Source: Litomosoides sigmodontis
Taxonomy: Eukaryota; Nematoda; Chromadorea; Rhabditida; Onchocercidae
DNA length: 64,000 nucleotides
Direction: 5' to 3'
NCBI GenBank assembly: GCA_963070105.1
Contig: OY718803.1
Span: forward strand, 5,934,507-5,998,506
Shown here: positions 1 through 23,289 of the stretch, in pieces
Numbering within the stretch: the first letter of the stretch is position 1
How the letters are laid out: every line of letters starts with the position of its first letter
The notes under the pieces: generated by a model
What the model was told of the DNA's origin: nothing
The model's database searches: none
The model's input: the letters and a program-made list of their open reading frames with translations, nothing else
Position numbers and translations under genes: made by a program

Positions 1-575
1 AACGAATTTTCTTTTATTCATGCTAATCTTCGGCTGCATAAATAAATAGACGAGTATCCAACCAACAACGTTTCTCCAATCATTTACAATAATCGTTATG
101 ATTTCGTCATTGCTCGACCAGCACTCTTGATTTCGTTTCCTTGTATGCCAGTCATTGTGTGAGCGAGAAATGACATGTTTTAAGAATAAGATTGAAGATG
201 ATGAGAGAAATCTGTTTGAAAGGATGAAACAGTGATAGCAATTAATTCGAATTGGATTTTTTGTGCGGGAGAAGTAAGTTGATGATATACAAAGTTTTGG
301 AATGAAAAGCATAAATTTCAAGCTTCTGAGATGATGTTTCATGAGTTTTGAGACACGGTGGCTCAAAAGATGGTGCAAGGAGAAGAGGTGGAGGAGAATA
401 TACCACAACACCGTACTGCATGTAAACGTTTACAAAGTAATTCATAGGTAGCGAATATGAAAACGGATTGAATTATTGTAATATTCATGTAAAGCTATAC
501 ACTAACAATGTTTGTAGATAATAACTTTTCACTCTGCTTCTTTCACTTTTCCTTTCAAACTTTGACACGATAGTT

Positions 576-577
<2 letters not shown>

Positions 578-610
<33 letters not shown>
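578..610. repeat. (GA)n microsatellite
   Basis: An uninterrupted run of about 16 GA dinucleotides. It is a simple repeat with no coding significance. Confidence 0.95.
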
Positions 611-611
<1 letters not shown>

Positions 612-1707
612 CAGAAAGCAAGAAAGAGATAAAACCACAGATTGAAGTAATGAAATCGAACAGTAAAAAAAGAAAACTTGGAAAAATATTCATTTACAAG
701 GTCGATAAAACATGCCGGAAAAAATACAATGAGTACGTCTTTGATATATATTAAAGTAAACTTGTACAAAGTGGAAATTCAATTCTTAAAAGATCGCTTC
801 TGTGCTGAGATACCAAGTGCAATTGATGATTTTTGAATATTAAATTTCTTCCAAAGCCGGAACTGTTCACTGAGACACATACAGTGCAAGGAAAAAAATC
901 TAAGGAAGCATTCTGGAGACAAAAAAACATCACAAGTAAACTGATAACCAATAGAACTGTTAGTGCGAATGTGTTGCAACGTTCCATTTAAGCACGTTCA
1001 TCACAGCAGCAGGGAGAGAGGAAGGAATTTTTTGCAAAGTGCTCTGAGATAGCTTTTGCCACACGAAATCAACGCTTCCCTGTGTCTGCAAAACAAAACA
1101 ATAGAAATAATATCAGGGTAATATGATGGACCAGAGATAAGTGGATTGCTTATGGAAGAAGCAGTCGCTCCTATCATATTACGTGCTATCAAGTAAAGTG
1201 TTCACTTATAAATGTCTCTCTGTTTGCTATAAACAATTTCATGAATCGAATCACTTTTAGAGCCAATAATCGGCACAGCAGATGGCACTCTCAGTTACAC
1301 TTCTCAAATAACAAAACAAATTCTCCGAAATTAATTTGCACTTTGATTTCTTGGTAGTGGCAGACTCCATAACGGTAATGTAATTGAGTGTCGAAGTAAA
1401 TTGTGGCTTTGCGTACATTGAAAAATATCTTGTACGAGGATCCAATTCTCGGCGTGCTAAAACAGGTACTCATTGTTCGTATATACAAATACAGGGAAAG
1501 ATACAGTAAGAGAAGGTGGGAAATGAGCAGAAATTAGATATTCAATTGACAAGGACTTTTACAACAGCCACTACAACAACCCGTGAAGGGACTTTTCCGT
1601 AGTGGACCTCTCACGTCGAGGACCACTTCCCCGATCCACGCAACGGATATTCGATGACGATTAATACAATATCACACCATCACTAAGCCGTGCTGATACC
1701 ATATCGA

Positions 1708-1715
1708 TGACGTCA
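1708..1715. promoter_or_regulatory. CRE-like palindrome TGACGTCA
   Basis: A perfect cAMP-response-element octamer, the binding site of CREB/ATF bZIP dimers. It lies about 1 kb upstream of the TRAPPC8 start. An 8-bp match is expected about once per 65 kb by chance, so function is only a possibility. Confidence 0.25.
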
Positions 1716-2760
1716 TCTCCTCAAAACAAGCCTACATATACATTATGCAGATAGAGATAGGGAGAGGGAGAGAGGAATTGTCCTCGTCTTTGCTTTTTAT
1801 TGCTTCGTATCCTTAAATGCTTTTCAGCAGGTCAGGATACCGCAGTAACCTTTCTGGAGATCTTCCCAGTTAAAACTATGCTTGCAACATCAACATTCCA
1901 AAAACATACAAACAGTTTTCAATAAAAGTATGGTTTGTTCACTGAAATAGGAAGACAAAAAAATACAGTTTGTCTGACTTCACACGCTTTCTAAAAGACC
2001 TCTAATCTTTGTTCACAATCCCCCCACCTACTACTTCCTGCATAGCTCACGTGATGGAACACAGAAAGTTTTCAATAAAGGTATGACAATGACTTCGTCA
2101 GAGTTACGCAAATGTTTGCGCTACGATGACGCGTTATACGACAACAATAGCTGTCAGGTTGGCTCCATGTATAGATAAGTGGTTTCTGATAACTTGTTTC
2201 GAGCCGTAAAGGTTCTCTCTTTTTCGCAGTCAGTCTGGGCGATCGCTTTGCCAAGGTGAGAGTAGTTTGCTTGAAAAGACTTTGACAAATTGGCAGGTTG
2301 TATTCGTCCACTGCTGCTATTATTTATTATTTGTGTGGTTCTTGTCTGGTGTATCTGCCTAGCAGCCAAATGGTTTTTATCCTTTTGCGTGTTTTATCGT
2401 GAACATTTCTTACTATATGCGCGGTTTCCCACCTTGTTCCCTACTAATTTACTCTCATTTTGTGCCATCTAATTTCCTAAAATAATTATTAGATGGTATA
2501 AAAGATTAAAGAGGAAAATGTGCGAAGTACCACGGAGTTAGTATACTTTCCATGGATCACTTGTGTCCAATGATAAAAGTGGAAGGATGTATTTAGCAAT
2601 GATTGTTACTGTAAGCATAAGCAGTCTTGATCAAGCATTACTGCCGTTAACGAACGATAACGCATACAAAAGGGAAAATTAAATTATTGGTTCTGCCACA
2701 GGACTTTCGAAAAGTTTTGTAATCATTGGAGCATTCTGTTGAATTTCTTCGTGGAAACCG

Positions 2761-12406
<9,646 letters not shown>

Positions 12407-13382
12407 AAATTTGTTTAAAAAGAGACTGTATTTATATGTTTCAACTTGTTAATATTTAGAGTGCTTCAATCTTTTTAGAACTGTTGTAGCATTGGCCGCG
12501 ACTGCTTTAGTACTCTTATTCCTGCAGCGCGAGTAATCATCGAATGCGGAAATAATCTATAAATTTTGATAAAGAAGAGTAACTTCAAATGTTTTGGTGC
12601 ATTTTAACTGATTCTTCCGGAAACTGATGAGATTAAATCCTCCAACTTTCAATTTAGAAGATCCATTCGGTACGTAGTAAATTGTGCAACAAGCTACAGA
12701 TGTTTCAAACTTTCGAAAATTATTAGTTATAGAAAATAAATTTGAAACACTTTTTTTGAAATACTTCTGCATTTTTATTTCTCCAAAAGTCATGTGAAAT
12801 GAGGATTAGAACTACTTTATAAGCATTTCGTTAGCCATTTGGTCTATCGCACATGTATTGGTTTTTAATTGGTATTCACTTACCAGTTTAGCAATCAGCT
12901 TGACAAAATGTTGATTCTAAGTGTGGTTGGAAGAATATGTGCTGATAGTTTTTGTGATAAAATGCATTTCACGCTATGTTTCAAGTTTGTTTTATCCAAA
13001 CTTGAAAGTCATAAGGTTGTATTCTTTTCTCTTTTTTTTTATTTTTTAAAGGAAAATGGTTTCGGTTTGGAATTGAACAGATTCTTTCGTTTGTTTGTTT
13101 TGTCCATTTTTACACAAATATTGGTTAAAAGATTTTGTCTATGTGTACTACCTTGTTCTGATTTGCTAATTCCGCCTTTCTTGGTGCGCTATTTTTTGTA
13201 CTTTTGTAAATTTCACTGATTTGTGGGAAGAATTAATGGCATATGAAAATGATACTTCTTTCTATCAAAATACGTCTAGCGGAATTATCTAGATCCACTC
13301 GATACGTAGTAAAGCGGTAGAAACTCTGAGAAGCAAAGTACTGTTCGACGTACTGCCAATTAACGTTTGGTGAGCGGTCGTC
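12407..13382. other. TRAPPC8 / vha-10 intergenic region
   Basis: About 975 bp of AT-rich DNA with no supported gene. A T-rich stretch around 13020-13050 lies in the half nearer vha-10. A 78-codon minus-strand frame at 12557-12793 has no recognisable features. Confidence 0.5.
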
Positions 13383-14120
13383 ATGGCATCTCAAACACAA
13401 GGCATACAGCAGCTTCTAGCAGCAGAAAAGCGGGCTGCTGAAAAGATAAACGAAGCGAGAAAACGCAAAGCTCAGCGTTTGAAGCAAGCAAAACAAGAAG
13501 CACAGGCTGAGATTGAGAAATACAGAACGGTGAGAGCTGTATCGGTTTACTTTGGCTAGGTTTTTACTGTTTTTTATGTCACATTTCATAATATTTTTAG
13601 AAAAAGACTTATTTCCTCAATTAATTGAATGTTGTGAGAACAATAAAACTGAGTTCAGGTGGTTAATATGACACCTAACGTCAAAATTCTCTAGGAACGA
13701 GAGCGCGAATTCAAGGAATATGAGCAGAAATATCTTGGGAAAAAAGAAGATATCGAAATGAAAATCAAACAAGACACTGAAGATAACATCAGACAGATAG
13801 AGAAGTCTGTCGCGAAGAACAAGCAGCAGGTTTGTCACCAGTTTTTCGATGCGGAAGATATTTGTTGTGAAGTGGATGACTTAATAATTTCAAGACCAAG
13901 TTCTAATCAAAAAATATTTATCATGCGTTTTGGGAAGCAGCGAAGTAGGAATCTGAAATTTGATAAGAGGAAGGCACGAAGGTGACAAATTTTGGCATTA
14001 GCTATCAATGTTTATGCATTACAGGTGATTCTACGTTTACTACAGTTAGTCTGTGATATTCGGCCAGAACTTCACATTAATCTTCAAATCCAGAAGAAAC
14101 TTCATGGGACTAATTTTTAG
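13383..14120 (+). CDS. vha-10: V-type proton ATPase subunit G
   Basis: Subunit G belongs to the peripheral stalk of the V-ATPase, the stator that ties the catalytic V1 head to the membrane sector. Three exons (13383-13529, 13695-13829, 14025-14120) join in phase to give 125 residues, the normal family length. The N-terminus reads [20 protein letters not shown], the family hallmark, followed by a Lys/Glu/Ala-rich continuous helix ([20 protein letters not shown]). The last exon gives a short C-terminal helix ending KKLHGTNF. It lies upstream of ubl-5 on the same strand with a gap of about 780 bp. The two genes may share an operon. Confidence 0.97.
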
Positions 14121-14896
14121 ATTTTATAGTCAAGCTATTCCATTCAGTGATTTTTTTTTAATGATTTCTTCAGTCACTTGTTGGGGAAAAAACGCATGGA
14201 TTCACTTTCTACTACTATTCTCTAAATAGTTGTATCACTTATCCCTCATGTGTTCTTTTTTGAAATACGTTTTTCATGTATTCACTTAGAATAAAATTAT
14301 TTCACGGATTCGTTTGAATATCGATGGGATTTTTCCAAGAACTTCACTATTCCCCAGACGCTTCGGTAGTAATAGTTATATCTCGTGAATATCGGGAGCT
14401 TACCGAGCAGCACTGTCGTGTGGAGACTATCGCATGAGATTTATTTCGCTAAGGAGCATTTCGAGGGTAAACCAAACTGTGCGAATGTAAAACAATTTGC
14501 TAGAAGAATGTTTCATGTAATGTAAAGATGTAGTACTTTCTATTATGATAGTGAAATATTGTATTGCACTTTAAAATTACTAGAACATAACAGTCTTCGT
14601 ATTAGCCACTTTTTTGTGACTATAGCATTGTATAATCATTTTTTCTCCCAGTAAATCTTTGAAATGATTTTTGTTCACATGAAAAACTATTGGTTCTCGT
14701 CTGTCTATTTTTCAAAGAGCATATGAAATTTTGGAATTCCAACTGCTACTTAACCACCAAAATTCGATACAGATGATGACTTCAAGTAGCTTATGTGGTC
14801 TAAAAAAATGCCAAAAAGCGAAGATTTTTGATTAGGTGCATTACTTGGTGTCAAGGGAGGTAAGTTTCGTTTACTGATAACTTCCAGATATTTGAA

Positions 14897-15226
14897 ATGA
14901 TTGAGATTACGGTGAACGATCGGTTAGGGAAGAAAGTTCGAATTAAGTGCAATCCAAACGATACAATTGGTGACTTAAAGAAGCTTATTGCTGCACAGAC
15001 TGGCACGCGGTAAGCGAGAAGTTTCATTTGTCACTTTATAAGTCAAACTAATTAGTTTCATCGGGAGCGAATCATTTTTGAAGTCCTGTTCCTTAGTAGT
15101 AATTTTCTGTTTTACAGATATGAAAAAATAGTGTTAAAGAAATGGTATACGATTTATAAGGACCATATAACACTGCAGGATTACGAGATCCACGATGGTT
15201 TCAATTTCGAATTATACTATCAATGA
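14897..15226 (+). CDS. ubl-5: Ubiquitin-like protein 5 (Hub1 family)
   Basis: A 73-residue beta-grasp protein, exactly the family length. It binds spliceosome proteins non-covalently and, in C. elegans, also acts in the mitochondrial unfolded-protein response. Exons 14897-15009 and 15118-15226 split the TGTR codon and join in frame. Diagnostic blocks are [44 protein letters not shown] and the C-terminal LYYQ. As in other Hub1/UBL5 proteins there is no C-terminal Gly-Gly, so conventional conjugation is not expected. A polypyrimidine-AG (CTTCCAG) 9 nt before the ATG is a plausible trans-splice acceptor. Confidence 0.97.
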
Positions 15227-16847
15227 TATCGATATTCCAAATGTTATAATCGATGCTTTTGTATTCTTCACAGATTATTTCCACTTTTTCTATGTCCTCA
15301 CATCTGTGCAGTTGAATAAATTGTTTCATGAGCAGCTGAAATCTTGCGTCTACATTAAGGAAATTTTACATGAGAGATTCCAGGTGAGGTATTGTATTCT
15401 TCTAATTACTACTAAATACTTGATTAGATTTTTGGTAACAGAATGTATATAAGTTTGGGCTCTCCTGAAGAAGTGAAAACTTGTTTAATCCTGCATTGCC
15501 TTTATAAGTTATTTGCATTGTTGAAGGTTGATGTGCCTCTCTTACCGATTCAAGCTTATTGTTTTTCTCTTCTACTTGTTATTCCTTCATTCATAAGTCA
15601 TACGCTTGAGCAATTAGACTTGGATTATATTAGCACAATATATTGGAATGTCATGCAAACCGTTTATTTTTACATTTTAGCAATCTCTATGAATGATAGA
15701 CTTAGTTGGATCCAACATATTTTTGGCAATTACCGATTTTGAAATCGAGCGTGCAAAAGGAGTGAAACGTATTTTCCTGGTTAATTCCGTCTGAAAGATT
15801 TTACAACATCTGTTTATGTCGAAATGTTATGGTACCTTTGTTCAAATAAAAACTGCAGCACAATAATTGACGATATGGTGGATTTGCAATTCCTACTAAT
15901 ATTTTCCAACAAATTCATACAATTCTATAATTAAAGTTAGAGAAATTTAGGCACAAATAGCTGTGTTTCACAGCCTAACTGTCGAGTTTTATGAATTTCC
16001 GTATCAATTTTGTTTACTTTCCCGTCCATATGTTTATTTTTACTTAATTTTTGTTGTCTTATGCAAATGTATTAAAATAGTATTGCGAGTTAGGTTTCTC
16101 GGCACAAAAGTTGTTTGTTCCGAATCGCAGAAGTTGGGGTGTAGCAGAGGTTGCAAAAGTTGGGGTGTAGCAGTGGTTAGGAGCTGTCATTTATCTTGTC
16201 TATCGGATTTTCAATATCTTTTGTTTCAACTCCAGAACTACTGGACAGTTACTTCACCTTATTTCTCCCACTGATCTTAAAGCTTTGCTAGTTAATCGAG
16301 TTGGATGTTGAAGTTCCAATTGCCGTCAACTTGTCTCAGTTGTAAGAGAAATGGCAGCATAAGAGCTAGTATACAAAAGCATTCCTCAAACATCGAGCTA
16401 GTCATTTCATGGGACACTTGTCGGATGACGTAGAGTGGTTGTCTTTGAATTGAAAGGAATAAAGTCTTACAATATAATATCTATATTCACTATAACGAGA
16501 AAAAATATCATCAGCACTAGAGGGTAAAAGATGAAAAGAATATCGTTTATCTGATTCCTAGAGATCAATCCTATCAACATCGCTATCATGATAGGTATTT
16601 GCGTGATACATTACCTTCCTCAAATTGGATAATACGATATTTGGAAGTTCAGGTGACATTTACCTCTTATTTTTGTTCAATTTTCACTTTCTATGTTATT
16701 TGAACTTTTCAAATGCCGGTGATGACAACGGGATACCTGGAATAGCAGGAAGCTTAATTTTTAGACAGTTATGTATCATTATATTCCATATTGCTCAAAT
16801 AGCATATCAGTGGCAAATTATGCTCTTGAAAATTAGAATAATTTTTT
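15227..16847. other. Unassigned region downstream of ubl-5
   Basis: Two plus-strand open stretches around 15195-15390 and 15443-15742 are hydrophobic, Phe/Leu-rich and match no family I know. They could be exons of an unrecognised gene or AT-rich chance frames. A 22-bp tandem duplication sits at 16131-16178. Nothing else is supported. Confidence 0.4.
16131..16178. repeat. Tandem duplication, 26-bp period, two copies
   Basis: The 22-mer beginning AAGTTGGGGTGTAGCAG occurs at 16131-16152 and 16157-16178 with a single A/T difference. Confidence 0.9.
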
Positions 16848-17235
16848 CTAAACCAATTCCAACACCATCACAAGAATCACAGCTTCTTTTCCTTCCTTAT
16901 CGTGGAATAAATTTTTCAAATAAAATTGAAATGCTTCCATAGTTGGTCGATTAGTAGAACAAAGCGGTATTTTTTGAGAATGATTCTTGTAAGACAGACC
17001 ATATTTTTTCTTGATGCTATCTTTTACGACTTTCCGCTCCATGCGTCGTTGTTCGTAGCGATGTTGCACTGCGATTTTTGCTTCCGTCACCTTTTTTTGC
17101 TCTTTGCGTCTTACGTGTCTTACTTGCTGACAACAATCGATATGCATATTGTAAAGCAGTAGGATGTTGCGCCGAGCACTATTCCAAGAAATGTCGCAGC
17201 AACTACGACGATTATGATAGACCAGTCGGCTAAAA
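16848..17235 (-). CDS. Possible small membrane protein with basic tail (unrecognised)
   Basis: Reading the minus strand, an acceptor-like TATTTTAG near 17236 opens a frame with a strong hydrophobic segment (DWSIIIVVVAATFLGIVLG). About 60 bp later a second TTGTCAG acceptor opens a highly charged frame. That frame has KEQKKVTEAKIAVQHRYEQR, then RRMERKVVKDSIKKKYGL, and ends at a stop at 16848. Joined by a short intron, this would be a single-pass membrane protein with a basic, helical cytoplasmic tail. A further candidate exon near 17700-17790 reads VTNALAVAEEARRKEVVMKQ. The charged part faintly resembles the complexin central helix, but I do not trust that. Start and exon structure are unresolved. 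Confidence 0.3.
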
Positions 17236-17899
17236 TATCAGGGTTGTTGATTAGGGCAGATGGCAGGATTATGAGCTCTGAGAAAGAGGGACTGCGGTTG
17301 GTCGCAGTTAGCTAATGTAATGAATGTCTTACTCCAACAGTTGCATGTTCGCACGTTTCTTAACTGGCAATCTGGGAAGTTCCACTGATACTGGATGCAT
17401 TTTTGTGTCGGCTTACACCAAAAGCACTTCTAAATTGGCACATATCGAGCGTGAACTTCTGCGTGACAAATTCAACCGTTCCACTTATCGTCATTCTTAT
17501 TAAAAAAAAAAATGAAATGGTGGTAGTGGGAAGTCAATGCAATCGAAAAGACCGTCAAATCATCCTGGTGATTGTTTCAGCTGATGGCGCGCAACCAGTG
17601 ACCAATTGACTTACTTCTAAGCATGAAACCTGTTTTCAATTGATACTAACCATTCCTTTTGCAATACATTTCTCGCAATTTGATTCTTCACCGTCCCTTA
17701 CCTCACATTTCATTTCAGGCGCCTGCTTCATCACTACCTCTTTCCTTCTAGCCTCTTCAGCAACGGCCAGCGCGTTTGTAACAGGTGCATGATGACGATG
17801 GATATTACAATGTTCATTTCTTCAAGACACTCTATTCTTATCTTTTCGGTTATGCCGTAAGCACTAAGCTCTTGTTGCGCTAAAAATATAAATCCGACT

Positions 17900-20604
17900 G
17901 TCATATCTCATACGGAAGGAAAACATACGTGGAGACAAAGAGAGTGAAGCTTGGTTTTTCTTAGAACTGTTATAAAGTGGCAGTTAATGCTTTATGTAAA
18001 GAATGCAGGCGATTTGTAGCAATGATCGCAAGAGTGTGTTGCTGAGAGGACACTGTTTAAAAGGCTGCAAGTTCTTCACTAACTTTTAAAAATATAAAGA
18101 GTCGTAAAGTTGCATTGAGTTTTTAGACAAGTTCAAGTGAGAGGGATGTTAAGCTTTCAACACGCGACAACATGAAAGTAATCGAAATAACCAAGCATTC
18201 GCAAAGATCCAAGCGAGTTAATGAAACAGGCAAAACCGACCATAACATTCTTCATTTGAAAGAGACATCATCGGGAGAGTTATAAGTGCACATCAGATAA
18301 TACCTGACATTACCTTGTAGCATCAAAGAAGATTCAATTATAGGTAGTGCCATTAGACATATTTATTTAGTTGTCGGTTTATAATGTATTTGACTGCAAA
18401 AGATTAACGCTGTGACGTACGTATGTCACTGTGCCATAGAGTTGCCGACCACACTTTTAGCGTTTGCAGAAGATCGTTTCCAAAATTCCAGTGTTAAAAT
18501 CTAGTGTATGAACAGGCATTCCATTTATTTTAACCTAAAGCATAAGCGCTCTTTTGGTTCACTTCTATCCATGTGCACATAGAACATAGATACCAGTGAT
18601 TTCTGCAGAGGGGGAGAGATTATTCCTCCACTGCACATATACTACTACAGTACTTAACGTCTTCGATCAATCTTGAAAGCAATGTGATCGAAGTTAACTC
18701 TACTGTTTCGCTGTAACTGGTATTATGAAAAACATATAGGCCTTGTTTTGTCGCCGTCCTACAGCTATGCCACTGTCCATTTATCAAACCTCTCCTATCA
18801 TTCTTATCGATAATTCTCAGTTACTTCAATTCTATTACTTGCAAAGTTCATTTTACTAATCAAATTGCATCTAATCTCTCTCTCTCTCTCTCCCTGCTTA
18901 CTTTGAAATTGCATTTGAGCGCAGGAAGCGCGAAGCTACATAACAAGGAAGAAGAAGTGGAATAAGTGTGCAGTTTAAAATCAGTAACAAGAATAATATG
19001 GTGAACTAAATTAGTCAAAACTTCACATAATTTATACATATACTTTAATTAAATTTATCGAATACATTCTTATCACACTCAGAAATTATTCGAAAATGTA
19101 TGTAGTTTTGAAAAATAAATCGTAGTTGAAAATAATTTCGTTAGTTTTTTGGTCACTACACATTGCATCTATTTAACCAGACAGCTATTAGTCATCGATG
19201 ACTAGTGAAAATAGATCGCTCTGAAATGAAGTTATCGGTAATGTATGTTAATTTAACATTCGTTAGAAACACAAAAAGAGGCATAAATGTTTACTCAGAG
19301 CCTATGCAGGTCATCCCTATACAGGGACCTGCGAAAAATCGGCAGAAAGACCCGACAATACTCTTCACAATACTCTTCCTTTGTTTAATCAAAGCTGACA
19401 GGAGAGAGAGGGGAATAAAATAATTTAAATTAAAACCCAACAATATGTCGTTCTCCTTTCGTTCGAAGTACTGTTTCAACTGTATCGTTTTGCGGGATAT
19501 GTGGGAGATGTGTTTTCATTTAAAGATGCAAACTTTTCATTTCAAAGCATTAACGGGTTAGATGGAACAGTTCTTGCTGGTTAAAATTTAGTCTCTCCGT
19601 CTTTGCATCCTTCTTGTTTCCTTTCTTCTTCCCTTCTTGTTCCAAGGCAGATAGATAAATGGATTTAAGGAAGTGGAAGCAAGAAGATAATTAAAAACCG
19701 TATGAACATGGAGGGAAAGTAATAGCAATAGCATCAGCGTTGACAGAACTTCGCAGCTTACTTCGCTACGCGGATGCATCAACGTAGTTTTGATCGGAAA
19801 AGATAAAAGGAAAAAGCATAATTATGCAGCTTCTTTCGTCGTGACATTCGGCAACAAAAGAAGTTACAGACTTTTGCAAGAAATTTTTTGATAATAAAAA
19901 TCGATTAATGAGCATAACAATGACTAATAACTTCAGATAAGGAAAGAATGGATTTAAAACGTAAATTCTTGAGTTTTCAAATGTTCGAATTAACTTTCAG
20001 TTTATAAATCATTTTCAATATTGTGTCTTAGAACAATCCCAAAAAGCACGTCTTTTCCAAATGAAACACTTTTCTCGATCAATTATTTCTTATTCTTGAA
20101 TAACATCCTCCCCCCTCTGAGCAAGCGTTAAGTACTCTTGTTTTCCTTGAAATGAAGTGTGCTGTTCTGCAAAAATACGATCGCTACTAAAAACACTGCC
20201 TAAGTGTTTTCTTCTGCTATAAAGTATTTGTTGTGATTTCGTGGCACAATTAATTCATCTTCAAAGCGATAGCTGTCACGAAAATATTATAGTCGAATAT
20301 TTACTCAGCAAATTCGACAATTCCATTAAATTAATAAAGTAAATTAGACAAAAAGAAATATTTTAACTCCTTTATTTATTTCCCCTATGAAGGTCCTGAT
20401 TGAAGCATTTTTGAATAAGCCGTGTGATAAGGAATGTCATCAATAGGACCTTTATCAATCATTTAGTTATCTTTGAAACTTCAGCAATATTTTTACAACA
20501 TCATGACATCCCAATCCCAATATCCCTTGACTTCATATTTTATTTGCTTTTAAAATTTATTATACATAAAAATTTTTAAATATTTCCATTTTAGAGATAA
20601 AGTA
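17900..20604. other. Intergenic region without supported genes
   Basis: Open frames are short and unconvincing. It contains a (TC)n tract at 18875-18892 and a small imperfect palindrome at 19306-19332. Confidence 0.5.
18875..18892. repeat. (TC)n microsatellite
   Basis: Nine TC units, a short simple repeat. Confidence 0.9.

Positions 20605-23289
<2,685 letters not shown>

Larger units (their letters stand above)
1..2760. other. Left intergenic region upstream of TRAPPC8
   Basis: No convincing gene was found here. Open frames on both strands are short, have low-complexity composition and match no family I recognise. The stretch holds a GA dinucleotide tract near 578-610, a second GA-rich patch near 1750-1775 and a perfect TGACGTCA octamer at 1708-1715. 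The last few hundred bases presumably hold the TRAPPC8 promoter or trans-splice region. Confidence 0.6.

Noticed and set aside
16848..17147. Complexin assignment for the charged minus-strand frame
   Set aside because: Only a short Lys/Glu helix with KKKYG resembles complexin. The neighbouring hydrophobic segment and the lack of the rest of the family sequence argue against it.
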